Source: Polaromonas sp. SP1 (GTDB taxonomy: Bacteria > Pseudomonadota > Gammaproteobacteria > Burkholderiales > Burkholderiaceae_C). From it: 64,000 nt of DNA. The position numbers and the translations under genes were made by a program. The stretch spans positions 1,612,001 through 1,676,000 of the forward strand of contig NZ_CP031013.1 of the NCBI RefSeq assembly GCF_003711205.1. The letters are read 5' to 3'. The stretch's first letter is position 1. Each line of letters begins with the position of its first letter. Below the pieces are notes generated by a model, which was given only the letters and a program-made list of their open reading frames with translations, was not told where the DNA came from and did no database searches. Of the stretch, positions 1-8,045 are shown in pieces.

Positions 1-672
1 ACTGCACTTTTGCCGCGATTAACGGCCTTGAATGCGCAAGGTGATGGGCCGGCATTACTGTCGATGTACCGGAGGGCGACGCAGTGGATCGGGCTTTTGG
101 CGTGGCCTGTATGCGGGGTTCTTGCTTTTCAGGCAGAGCGCGTCCTGTGGGTCTGGACAGGCGATGTCAATCTCGCAGCTCAAGCGGCGACGACAATGTG
201 TTTGTACACCATCGGTAATGGGGCCATGGCCCTCAGCGCCTTGCCGTACTACCTGCAATTTGCCAAAGGAGAGTTGCGTCTTCATTTGTTAGGTACCGGT
301 CTCTTCGTGCTCATGCTTCTGCCGTGCTTAATATGGACCACTAACGAATATGGAGCAGTGGGCGCTGGATGGACGTGGTTGAGTGTCAACCTGATTTATT
401 TTGTTTTGTGGATTCCGGTGGTGCATGCCCGGTACGCACCAGGCTTGCATCTCCGTTGGCTATTTCACGATGTAGTGCCCATCGCCATGCTAGCGCTCAC
501 AACGGCGCTGGCAAGTCGATGGCTACCATGGCCAGAGCAGCGCTTCCTGGTGGGAGTGCAGCTTCTGATGATTCTTTTGGGAGGGGGGGTGATCGGTGCG
601 ATGGGATCCTCTTGGTGTCGCTCCAAACTGGCTCACTACCGAGTTAAGGCATTGCTGGAGTGGCAACGTTGA
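1..672 (+). CDS. Polysaccharide flippase (Wzx/MATE-like), C-terminal part
   Basis: The reading frame is open from the first base, so the N-terminal part lies outside the window. The visible 223 or so residues contain several hydrophobic segments separated by short basic loops (for example around the LFVLMLLPCLIW and AMLALTTALASRWLPW stretches). This fits the last helices of a polysaccharide-transport/MATE-fold flippase that moves undecaprenyl-linked repeat units across the inner membrane. The assignment rests partly on context: it sits directly upstream of glycosyltransferase genes. Its stop overlaps the start of the next gene by one base. A less likely alternative is another polytopic protein of the same cluster, such as a Wzy-type protein. 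Confidence 0.65.
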   Translation, partial: TALLPRLTALNAQGDGPALLSMYRRATQWIGLLAWPVCGVLAFQAERVLWVWTGDVNLAAQAATTMCLYTIGNGAMALSALPYYLQFAKGELRLHLLGTGLFVLMLLPCLIWTTNEYGAVGAGWTWLSVNLIYFVLWIPVVHARYAPGLHLRWLFHDVVPIAMLALTTALASRWLPWPEQRFLVGVQLLMILLGGGVIGAMGSSWCRSKLAHYRVKALLEWQR

Positions 673-1484
673 TGCATAAGATGGGCATGAGGCTTCTTCT
701 CGCATTCGATGGACTTCGATGGGCGGGTTCGCGCATGTTGGCGCGTATCCCGTATGGCGCCAACTTTCGCTGTAGCATCTGCGAAAGACGGGTGCGGCGC
801 TTCCTCCCATATCGCAATGGGCTGGCCGATGTGCCGCCCCTCATCCGCGAACTGGCTGTAGTGGGGAGTGATGTGGAAAATTTTGCATGTCCCGCATGCG
901 GTTGCCATGATCGCGAACGCCATTTGTTGATGTACCTTGAAGCGTCCGGTCTTCTGTCGCAGATGCGGCAAAAGAAAATTCTCCACTTTGCACCTGAATT
1001 TCATTTACAGAAATTCATTCGTGCCGCCGAGCCGCTTGAATACATTCAGGGAGATCTATACCCGACTCAGCCGGAAATTCAGCAGATTGATTTACAAGCG
1101 GTGCACTATCCAGAAAATCACTTCGACTTCGTACTGGCTAACCATGTTCTGGAGCATGTGCAAGACGATAGACGGGCGCTAGCAGAAATTCACCGCATAT
1201 TACGCCCGAATGGGCATGCGATTTTGCAGACACCATACTCCAGCGTTCTTGCGCAGACCTTCGAAGATCCTGGCATCCAAACCAGTCAAGCTTGCCTGCA
1301 TGCCTATGGACAGGAAGATCATCGCCGCCTCTATGGAAAAGATATTTTCCAACGGTTTGAAGCTTGTGGTCTTCGTTCGCTTAAGAAGGTGCATTCTCAA
1401 CTTCTCTCCGAAGTGGACGACGTTCGATCTGGCGTGAATCCAGTCGAGCCCTTCTTTGTCTTTCAGAAGACGTCAGACGCATGA
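672..1484 (+). CDS. SAM-dependent methyltransferase with N-terminal Cys cluster
   Basis: A class I methyltransferase. The segment FDFVLANHVLEHVQDD is the usual acidic loop/post-motif II of Methyltransf_11-type enzymes acting in surface glycan loci. The N-terminal 85 residues carry a CSIC pair near residues 34-37 and a CPACGC cluster near 73-78, followed by HDRERH. This looks like a zinc-binding module of the kind found in sugar or glycan methyltransferases. ATG at 672 is preferred over the upstream GTG (660) because it overlaps the flippase stop (TGATG) and has GGAG 11 bases upstream. The target sugar cannot be predicted. It is co-transcribed with the neighbouring glycosyltransferases. Confidence 0.75.
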   Translation: MHKMGMRLLLAFDGLRWAGSRMLARIPYGANFRCSICERRVRRFLPYRNGLADVPPLIRELAVVGSDVENFACPACGCHDRERHLLMYLEASGLLSQMRQKKILHFAPEFHLQKFIRAAEPLEYIQGDLYPTQPEIQQIDLQAVHYPENHFDFVLANHVLEHVQDDRRALAEIHRILRPNGHAILQTPYSSVLAQTFEDPGIQTSQACLHAYGQEDHRRLYGKDIFQRFEACGLRSLKKVHSQLLSEVDDVRSGVNPVEPFFVFQKTSDA

Positions 1485-1527
1485 ACCTCAATGTGAATCT
1501 AAAAGACCGCAATTAAATGCCAACAAT

Positions 1528-2457
1528 ATGCGAGATTCTTCAGTAGGCACTGCTTCGATAGACCATCTGCGAGATGGCGAATTGCCGCTCCTGAGTGTCC
1601 TTTGTCTCACATACAACCATGGGAGATACATTTCAAAAGCATTGGATTCATTTCTGATGCAGGAGACCAGCTTTCCAATTGAAATTGTTATAGGCGAAGA
1701 TTGCAGCATTGACAATACGCTGGCGGTGATTGAGGACTACCAGAGTAAATTTCCAGCAATTGTCAGATTGATTACCTCCCCGACTAATGTGGGCGTAACG
1801 GAGAACTTCCGACGCACATTAAGTGCTTGCAGAGGCCGCTATGTTGCTCTCTGCGAGGGTGACGATTATTGGGAAGATAAGACGAAGCTTCAAACTCAAG
1901 TGGAATTTCTTGAGGGAAACTCAAAATATGTCATCACGTACCATGATGCGTATCGACTGGATGGGTTAGTTGCATCAATGGATTTGCAGTTGCCGCAACA
2001 GTATCGATGCGACGCCACAGAATATGAACTAATAAATGCCAGGCCGCTATCTACCCTTACCGCTTGTTTTCGAAATGTGCTGGTAGAGATTCCCTCTGAA
2101 TTCAACCATGCGCCGATGCTTGATCTTTGTTTATGGTCGCTGCTAGGCCAACATGGCGAAGGTAAATACCTGGGGCACATTAAGCCAGCGGTCTACCGGG
2201 CACACGAGGGGGGGGTTTTTTCGCATCAAAGTGAAAGCAACAAACTGCGGATGACCATGCGAACTTATTCTTGCCTCGCTCAATACTATGAAAATCGCGC
2301 CCAGAAAAAAATAAGCCAGAACTTCACATTGAAAATTGCGTCGGCCGCCGGTTCGCAGTTGACTGTATGGATGCGCCTAAGGCTTATAGGAATGCTGGTA
2401 GACGAAATATTAGGAAATCGACTTTATTTGATAAAGAAGCGACTGATTGGAAAGTAG
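1528..2457 (+). CDS. Glycosyltransferase family 2
   Basis: A GT-A fold transferase of about 309 residues. The N-terminal strand LSVLCLTYNHG (from about residue 22), the EDCS nucleotide-sugar motif near residue 57 and the metal-binding GDDYW near residue 111 are all visible. No membrane helices are evident, so it is probably a cytoplasmic enzyme adding a sugar to the lipid-linked repeat unit. The frame is open upstream to a TTG at 1456 inside the previous gene. ATG 1528 is preferred, although its ribosome binding site is weak. Base composition here is clearly more AT-rich than in the rest of the window, suggesting acquired DNA. Donor and acceptor are unknown. Confidence 0.8.
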   Translation: MRDSSVGTASIDHLRDGELPLLSVLCLTYNHGRYISKALDSFLMQETSFPIEIVIGEDCSIDNTLAVIEDYQSKFPAIVRLITSPTNVGVTENFRRTLSACRGRYVALCEGDDYWEDKTKLQTQVEFLEGNSKYVITYHDAYRLDGLVASMDLQLPQQYRCDATEYELINARPLSTLTACFRNVLVEIPSEFNHAPMLDLCLWSLLGQHGEGKYLGHIKPAVYRAHEGGVFSHQSESNKLRMTMRTYSCLAQYYENRAQKKISQNFTLKIASAAGSQLTVWMRLRLIGMLVDEILGNRLYLIKKRLIGK

Positions 2458-2564
2458 TACTCGACACGTGCGCTCATGTTTACGGTTGTGCGTGCACCAT
2501 AAAAACCAGAGCAGGAGTTTATTCCTCAAGGCTTTATCTACCATGTTCAAAATGAGATCCAAAA

Positions 2565-3467
2565 GTGCGTGAAATCGGAAATGAAAAGAAGGTTCTGGCG
2601 GTTGTGGTCACATACAACCCCGACGCTACCTTGATAGAAAATCTGCAAGCGCTTCGCGGGCAGGTCGATAGCATCATTGTTGTTGACAATTGTTCTGAGA
2701 ATGTTTCCGACGTTGAGAAGGCGACATCGCAAGCGGGTGGCGTTTTGATAAAGAACGACTCGAATTTGGGAATCGCGTATGCCCTCAATCAAGGCGCGGC
2801 CATTGCTTTGGAAGAGGGGTTCTCCTGGTTGGCGACTTTTGATCAGGACAGTCAGGTTACGCCCGGCATGATCGATGGGTTACTGGCTATATATCAAACG
2901 CATCCGATGCAAAAAGAGGTTGGTGTTTTGGTTGCGTTTCATCGTGATCGAGCAACGGGCGGCAACTATGATGATCCGCGCGATGTGATGCCTGGCATGG
3001 ACGATTGGGTGCTGTTGCGTACAGCCATTACATCGGGAAGTTTGATCTCCGCCGCGGTTCTTCGCGCTGTTGGATCATTCGACAATAGTCTGTTCATTGA
3101 CTATGTGGACCACGACTTCTACATGCGCTGTCGTCAGCGGGGTTTCCTGATCGTCGGAGCGAAACGACAAATTCTTCTCCATTCCCTGGGTAGTACGACA
3201 CAGCATCGCCTGTTCGGCATGCGAGTGATTTGTTCCAACCATTCGGCACTCAGACGGTACTACATCACCCGCAATCAACTTGAGGTTTATGTGCGGTACG
3301 CGAGGTTTGAGCCTTTATGGTGTGTCAGAGGTATGTGGCATTTGATAACGGCCAGTGCAGTGGTATTGATTCTTGAGCAAGATCGCCTCAATAAGCTTCG
3401 CGCGATGCTTAAAGGTGCGTGGCATTTCGGATTACGGCGGTTTGGGCGTTTGGGGGCTGCAGCATGA
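2565..3467 (+). CDS. Rhamnosyltransferase-type family 2 glycosyltransferase
   Basis: A GT2 enzyme of 300 residues, usual for the WbbL/RfbN-type rhamnosyltransferase group. It has the VVTYNP start motif (residues 14-19), VVDNCS (39-44) and the FDQDS motif (92-96) typical of this group. The C-terminal half includes YYITRNQL and a basic amphipathic tail. It likely transfers a deoxyhexose such as rhamnose to the growing repeat unit at the inner face of the membrane. The start is a GTG without a strong ribosome binding site; no in-frame ATG lies nearby. Its stop overlaps an ATG (ATGA) opening a 32-codon ORF. A decayed paralogue of its C-terminus is found at 4508-4666. Confidence 0.82.
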   Translation: MREIGNEKKVLAVVVTYNPDATLIENLQALRGQVDSIIVVDNCSENVSDVEKATSQAGGVLIKNDSNLGIAYALNQGAAIALEEGFSWLATFDQDSQVTPGMIDGLLAIYQTHPMQKEVGVLVAFHRDRATGGNYDDPRDVMPGMDDWVLLRTAITSGSLISAAVLRAVGSFDNSLFIDYVDHDFYMRCRQRGFLIVGAKRQILLHSLGSTTQHRLFGMRVICSNHSALRRYYITRNQLEVYVRYARFEPLWCVRGMWHLITASAVVLILEQDRLNKLRAMLKGAWHFGLRRFGRLGAAA

Positions 3468-3562
3468 GGCAGAGGCGTGCCAGCGATGGGTATAACTCGA
3501 TGATGGTGGATGCGCTTAGGGCTTGGCATCTTTCGATAACCGATCGTCTGACGCGCTCTTGA
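3464..3562 (+). other. 32-codon ORF, possible glycosyltransferase tail remnant
   Basis: This short frame starts with an ATG overlapping the rhamnosyltransferase stop (ATGA). It encodes a peptide ending in DALRAWHLSITDRLTRS. The segment vaguely resembles the basic tail of the preceding enzyme (LRAMLKGAWHFGLRRFG). It could be a leftover of a degraded glycosyltransferase gene, or chance. The 138 bases between the two flanking genes hold nothing else recognisable apart from the ribosome binding site of the next gene. Confidence 0.25.
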
Positions 3563-3593
3563 TGTGGCATCCAGACAATGTATTCGTGGCATC

Positions 3594-3600
3594 AAGGAGA
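3594..3600 (+). promoter_or_regulatory. Ribosome binding site deciding the start at 3606
   Basis: AAGGAGA lies 5 bases before GTG 3606 (and 8 before TTG 3609). It fixes the start of the following methyltransferase downstream of a possible GTG at 3564. Confidence 0.6.
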
Positions 3601-3605
3601 GGCCT

Positions 3606-4511
3606 GTGTTGATTAACGAGATTTACGAAAAGGTAAGAATGGATGGTGTGCGCGGTTTGCTCAATGCCGTATTCCATAGATTTTTCCCTCAGCGGCTTGC
3701 CTATTACCCGAACTGCAAGACGTCCCTCCAAGGCAGGTTTGGGTTAGAGATTGGAGGCCCAAGCCACATATTTGGTAGCCAAGGGCTTATTCCTGCATAT
3801 ACCATCGCGGCCTGCATTGATAACTGCACCTTCAGTCATCAGACGATATGGGAGGGCGAAATTTCCGAAGGAAATACTTTTCACTTCAATAAGAAGAAGA
3901 GTCCGGGAAAACAGTACATCGTTGAGGCGAGCAACCTTGAGCGAATTGAGTCAGCTCGCTATGACTTTGTAATTTCTTCGCATGTTCTTGAGCACGTGGC
4001 AAATCCTTTGCGAGCGTTGTCTGAGTGGGTTCGCATTCTCAAAGAAGACGGCACTTTTATCCTGGTTCTTCCGCATAAGGATGGTACTTTCGATCACCGC
4101 AGGCCGGTGACATCGCTTGAACACCTGATACAGGATTTTGAGCAGCAGACTGGGGAGGGAGATACCACGCACATGAAGGAGATCTTCGAACTTCATGATC
4201 TCTCTAGAGATCCCGATGCGGGTGACATGGATAGTTTTAAAAAGCGTTCCATCAAGAATATGGAAAACCGCTGCCTTCATCAACATGTTTTCGACACCGG
4301 ACTGGCAATAGAGGTGGTCAATCACATGGGATTGCAAATACTTTCAGTAGAGCTTTTCAAGCCATTTCATATTGTTATAGTGGCTCAAAAGTTAAAGTCT
4401 GAAGTGCACGCAATGAATGATGAGTTTATTGGGAGGGGTACATTGCCACGCTGGACTAGCCCTTTTCCATCGGATCAGCCATCGCGGCACCAGATTCAAG
4501 CTACGGCATGA
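3606..4511 (+). CDS. SAM-dependent methyltransferase (type 11-like)
   Basis: About 301 residues. The core segment YDFVISSHVLEHVANPLRAL and the following LKEDGTFILVLPH match the motif II/III region of Methyltransf_11 enzymes found in O-antigen and capsule loci. An upstream EIGGPSHIFG stretch replaces a classical SAM-binding GxGxG loop. That variant is common in methyltransferases of surface glycan loci that modify terminal sugars. The start at GTG 3606 is supported by an AAGGAG site. The stop overlaps (ATGA) the start of a decayed glycosyltransferase C-terminus, so this gene may have displaced most of an older gene. The substrate is unknown. Confidence 0.7.
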   Translation: MLINEIYEKVRMDGVRGLLNAVFHRFFPQRLAYYPNCKTSLQGRFGLEIGGPSHIFGSQGLIPAYTIAACIDNCTFSHQTIWEGEISEGNTFHFNKKKSPGKQYIVEASNLERIESARYDFVISSHVLEHVANPLRALSEWVRILKEDGTFILVLPHKDGTFDHRRPVTSLEHLIQDFEQQTGEGDTTHMKEIFELHDLSRDPDAGDMDSFKKRSIKNMENRCLHQHVFDTGLAIEVVNHMGLQILSVELFKPFHIVIVAQKLKSEVHAMNDEFIGRGTLPRWTSPFPSDQPSRHQIQATA

Positions 4512-4666
4512 CCCGCAACCAATTGCAGAGTGTCTTGGCGTGGCGCACTTCATTTCAGCCTTTGTGGTATGCCCAAGAAATGCAGAGCCTGCATAGCGGC
4601 AGGATGGTTGTGTTTGCTTTTGAGCGGAGCTTCGGCAATGGTTGCGCAATGCACAAAGGCGACTAA
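4508..4666 (+). pseudogene. Remnant of a rhamnosyltransferase-like GT2 C-terminus
   Basis: A 52-codon frame begins with ATG in an ATGA overlap with the methyltransferase stop. Its product aligns without large gaps to the C-terminal part of the enzyme at 2565-3467: TRNQL is identical, followed after 9 residues by FQPLW against FEPLW, then a shared M..L, VV, E and N, and AMHKG against AMLKG. It stops where the intact protein continues into its basic tail. It lacks the N-terminal catalytic domain, so it cannot be an active transferase. The junction coincides with the end of the methyltransferase gene, suggesting replacement of the 5' part by recombination. Confidence 0.6.
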
Positions 4667-4668
4667 CC

Positions 4669-5691
4669 ATGACGGCGCGCGATCATGGGAAAGGCGCCAA
4701 CACGGTAATCCTGGCCGCAGTCATCAACTGGAACGGCTGGCGGGATACCGTAGTCTGCCTGCAGAGCATGTTCGAGTTATGCGGCCCCCCTTTTCAATTG
4801 GTGGTGTGTGACAACGGGTCAAGCGACGATTCCTTCGAGTGTTTGTCCAGCTGGTTAACGGGTGAGGCCGGTGCCACACGCCAATCCGGTAATTTCGGCG
4901 CAAAGGTGCAGGCGATCCGTTTTGACGGTCCGTTTAGCGCAATGCTGAAGAGTATTTACCTGCTGCGATTGCCGAAGAACATGGGCTACGCGGGGGCGAT
5001 CAATCGCTGTATCACCTGGGGCAGTGAAGTATTGGCGGCGCAAGATTTTTGGCTACTCAATAACGATGTCAAAGTTGATCCGCAAGCGCTTGCCCAGCTC
5101 GTTGCGGCTGCTCATTACGCGCCAGACATTGGCTTATGCGGTTCCGTGCTACTGGATTGGGATCATCCGGAATCGATACAAGCCGTTGGGGGTGTGTATC
5201 GTCGCAGTCTGGCGGTGGGATCTCACGTAAAAGCACTTCCGGTCGGTGCGGATCGACATCAGGATATATGCTTTGACGTGGACTACCCGGTCGGAGCTTC
5301 CTTGTTCGTGACGCGTAGTTACCTGGCGGTGGTTGGGCTGATGGATGATGCCTATTTCCTCTACTACGAAGAAATGGACTGGGCAGAGCGTGGGCGTGGC
5401 CATGGTTTCCGGCCGGCTGTAGCACTGAAGAGTCTGGTCCAGCACAAGGAAGGCGCCAGCACGGGTTCGCATGGGGGAGTGAGACGCAAGTCCATGCTGT
5501 CCGAGCGATACGGCGTGGTTAACAGGCTGCGCATCACCAGAAAATTCTGGCCCTCCTACATTCCGCTAGTATGGTTGAGTTTGTGGCTTGTAGTCTTGGA
5601 CCGGGCGGTTCACGGCGAGTGGGCACGTGCTAAATTGGTACTCCAACTCATGTTTAGGCCGCAGCAGTGGCTTCGAGACAATAGCGCATGA
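4669..5691 (+). CDS. Glycosyltransferase family 2
   Basis: A GT2 enzyme of 340 residues of the WcaA/rhamnosyltransferase-like group. The visible motifs are VINWNGW (residues 18-24), DNGSSDDS (48-55) and LLNNDVKVD (about 129-137), the last being the DxD-equivalent metal site. YEEMDWAERGR further on is the usual acceptor-side acidic motif. The C-terminal region contains one hydrophobic segment (YIPLVWLSLWLVVL), probably membrane-associated. ATG 4669 is preceded by AAAGG at a suitable distance. The stop overlaps the next start by four bases (ATGA), indicating translational coupling with the GT4 gene. The sugar is not predictable. Confidence 0.82.
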   Translation: MTARDHGKGANTVILAAVINWNGWRDTVVCLQSMFELCGPPFQLVVCDNGSSDDSFECLSSWLTGEAGATRQSGNFGAKVQAIRFDGPFSAMLKSIYLLRLPKNMGYAGAINRCITWGSEVLAAQDFWLLNNDVKVDPQALAQLVAAAHYAPDIGLCGSVLLDWDHPESIQAVGGVYRRSLAVGSHVKALPVGADRHQDICFDVDYPVGASLFVTRSYLAVVGLMDDAYFLYYEEMDWAERGRGHGFRPAVALKSLVQHKEGASTGSHGGVRRKSMLSERYGVVNRLRITRKFWPSYIPLVWLSLWLVVLDRAVHGEWARAKLVLQLMFRPQQWLRDNSA

Positions 5692-6878
5692 AAAATCCGA
5701 CACCTAAAACCCATCTGTCGCATGAGTGGCTCACCGAATGGGGTGGTTCGGAGGACGTGACCCGTCTTATGCTGGATTGCCTGCCTGGTTCAAGTCTGTC
5801 GGCGACCATCAACTTTCTTTCGGCCGAGAACCGCGCGCGTCTGAACGTGGCGGACATCCAGACCACTTTCCTGCAGCGGGCTCCTTTCATTGAAAAACGC
5901 TTCTGGAACTATCTTCCGCTGACGCCTCTGGCGGTCGAGTCGCTGGACCTGCGTGACGCCGATTTGGTTATTTCCAGCTCCCACGCCTTTGCCAAAGGGG
6001 TGCTAACGACGGCGCAGCAGCTCCATATCAGCTACGTGCACTCACCTATGCGCTATGCCTGGGACTTGCACCACCAGTATCTTGCCGACTACAAACTCGA
6101 CCGGGGTCTCAAAGGCCTGCTGGCACGCTATATGTTTCACCGTTTGAGGCTGTGGGATCGGCAGACCGCCAACAATGTGGATCTCTTTCTTGCCAATTCG
6201 CGCCACGTCCAGCAACGTATTTGGCGCACTTACCGGCGTCCTTCCCGTGTGCTGTATCCACCGGTCAGAATTGACAGTTTTAAAGTTCAGGAAAAGAAGG
6301 ACGACTTCTATGTCACCGTGTCTCGTCTTGTGTCGTACAAGCGGGTGGATTTGATCGTGGATGCCTTTGTGGCAATGCCGAGCAGGCACCTGGTGGTAAT
6401 TGGGGATGGTCCTGAGGCGTCGGCGCTCAAACAGCGTTGTCCTGCCAATGTCACGCTGCTGGGATGGCAGCCGGATGATGTAGTGGAGCAGTATCTAGGG
6501 TCGGCAAAGGCGTTTATTTTTGCGGCGCATGAAGACTTTGGCATTTCACCGGTTGAGGCCCAAGCCTGCGGGACACCCGTCATTGCGTATGGGGTGGGCG
6601 GAGCGGCCGAGACGGTTTGCGACGTGCGTCAATCCGCAGCGCCGACGGGTCTGCTCTTTCATGAGCAGACAGCCACCGCATTGGTCGATGCTGTGGAGGA
6701 TTTCGAACGCGTGTCGGGCCGGATCAGTGTGCAAGTTTGTCGTGCGTGGGCTGAGAAATTCAGTGAAAACGCTTTCAGGCAAAGCTTCACGGCTGTCGTC
6801 AATGAGGCGTGGGACTGCTGGAAGACGGACCCGGAAAGCGTAGAACCTAAAATTCTGGGGCCGATTTCATGTTCGTAG
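5688..6878 (+). CDS. Glycosyltransferase family 4 (GT-B fold)
   Basis: A 396-residue GT4 enzyme with the nucleotide-sugar binding signature HEDFGISPVEAQACGTPV around residues 281-298, including the EX7E pair (E282, E290). The N-terminal half holds an SHEWLTEWGGSE loop seen in WbaZ/mannosyltransferase-like enzymes. It probably adds mannose or a related sugar to the lipid-linked glycan on the cytoplasmic face of the inner membrane. The start overlaps the previous stop by four bases. Its stop lies inside a following 57-codon ORF that leads directly into galE. Confidence 0.85.
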   Translation: MKNPTPKTHLSHEWLTEWGGSEDVTRLMLDCLPGSSLSATINFLSAENRARLNVADIQTTFLQRAPFIEKRFWNYLPLTPLAVESLDLRDADLVISSSHAFAKGVLTTAQQLHISYVHSPMRYAWDLHHQYLADYKLDRGLKGLLARYMFHRLRLWDRQTANNVDLFLANSRHVQQRIWRTYRRPSRVLYPPVRIDSFKVQEKKDDFYVTVSRLVSYKRVDLIVDAFVAMPSRHLVVIGDGPEASALKQRCPANVTLLGWQPDDVVEQYLGSAKAFIFAAHEDFGISPVEAQACGTPVIAYGVGGAAETVCDVRQSAAPTGLLFHEQTATALVDAVEDFERVSGRISVQVCRAWAEKFSENAFRQSFTAVVNEAWDCWKTDPESVEPKILGPISCS

Positions 6879-7042
6879 TGAGTCATAAGAAAACCGGCCT
6901 TATTGGAGAGACGCTTGGCCTGCGGAATCCAGGAATAACAGACTTGGAAATCTTCGAATTTAAGTCCGCGAGCCACTTGGGTGAAGGTGATGTTGTGCGC
7001 GTTGAGGATCAAGACGATCGATATGGAGCGGGTGCGCAATGA
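6869..7042 (+). CDS. 57-aa hypothetical protein bridging GT4 gene and galE
   Basis: The ATG lies 10 bases upstream of the end of the GT4 stop, in another frame. The frame stays open for 57 codons and ends in an ATGA overlap with galE. The product begins MFVVSHKKTG and is acidic overall (LEIFEF, GEGDVVRVEDQDD), with no signal peptide or membrane helix. I do not recognise a family. The exact fit between two genes, with overlaps at both ends as seen elsewhere in this operon, argues for translation. Alternatives are a remnant of a larger gene or a coupling peptide that carries ribosomes into galE. Confidence 0.45.
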   Translation: MFVVSHKKTGLIGETLGLRNPGITDLEIFEFKSASHLGEGDVVRVEDQDDRYGAGAQ

Positions 7043-8043
7043 CTATTTTGGTGACGGGTGCCGCCGGCTACATCGGAAGCCATATGTTGGTGGCTTTACT
7101 CGAAAGGGGCCACCAAGTCATTGCGCTGGATAACCATGTCAACAGCCTCCCCGCGGTGTACGAACGGGTGGCACGAATCACCGAACGTACTTTCGAGCAT
7201 TTTGAGGTTGACGTGCGTGACGCGCCGGCCCTCACCCGCTTGCTTGCCGCCCATCCAGTCGACGCATGTTTTCATTTTGCCGGCCTGAAGTCCGTCACGG
7301 AGTCAATGGTCGACCCCCTGCGTTACTTTGACTTCAATGTGAATGGGCTCATCAGTCTACTCGGGGCGTTGCGCCAAAACGGGACCCGGCGTTTCATTTT
7401 CAGTTCGTCGGCCACAGTCTACGCCGAACAATCCACCCAGCCACTGCATGAAATGTCCGTGCTGGGTCCCCAGACGGTTTATGGACTCACCAAACTGCAG
7501 GGTGAAAAGATTCTCGAGAGTCTTTCGCAAATCGGCGAGCTGGATGTCGCGGTGCTTCGCTACTTCAACCCCGTTGCAGCCCATCCTAGCGGCCTGCTCG
7601 GGGAACTGCCGCTGGGGCCGCCCAACAATTTGATGCCTTTCGTTACCCAGGTCGCGGCTGGTTTGCGCGAGCAATTGCAAATATTTGGCAACGACTATCC
7701 AACCCGCGACGGCACCTGCATCCGCGATTACATCCATGTCCAGGACTTGGTGGCCGGCCACCTTGCCGCGCTTGAGCGTCTGACACGTGCGGGTCGCAGT
7801 TTCACGGTCAATCTCGGCAACGGCCACGGAACGAGCGTGTGCGAGTTGGTAGAGAATTTCGAGCGGGTAAACCAGGTCAATGTGCCGCGCCGCTTCGCGG
7901 CTCGCCGCACCGGTGACATTGCGCAGTATTGGGCGGATCCGGCGCTCGCACACCAATTACTCGGTTGGCGGGCAAGCTGTGACCTTGATCAGATGTGCCG
8001 GGATGCCTGGAACTGGCAAAGCTCTCTGTCCGGCTTACGCTGA
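7039..8043 (+). CDS. galE: UDP-glucose 4-epimerase
   Basis: An extended SDR of 334 residues, the normal length for GalE. It interconverts UDP-glucose and UDP-galactose using bound NAD, supplying galactose units for the surface glycan. The nucleotide-binding motif TGAAGYIG is at residues 6-13. The catalytic region has FSSSATVY (121-128) and the Y148-x3-K152 pair. The later YPTRDGTCIRDYIHVQDL stretch is typical of GalE. The start overlaps the stop of the preceding small ORF by four bases. The downstream ligase gene follows immediately. Confidence 0.93.
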   Translation: MTILVTGAAGYIGSHMLVALLERGHQVIALDNHVNSLPAVYERVARITERTFEHFEVDVRDAPALTRLLAAHPVDACFHFAGLKSVTESMVDPLRYFDFNVNGLISLLGALRQNGTRRFIFSSSATVYAEQSTQPLHEMSVLGPQTVYGLTKLQGEKILESLSQIGELDVAVLRYFNPVAAHPSGLLGELPLGPPNNLMPFVTQVAAGLREQLQIFGNDYPTRDGTCIRDYIHVQDLVAGHLAALERLTRAGRSFTVNLGNGHGTSVCELVENFERVNQVNVPRRFAARRTGDIAQYWADPALAHQLLGWRASCDLDQMCRDAWNWQSSLSGLR

Positions 8044-8045
8044 GG

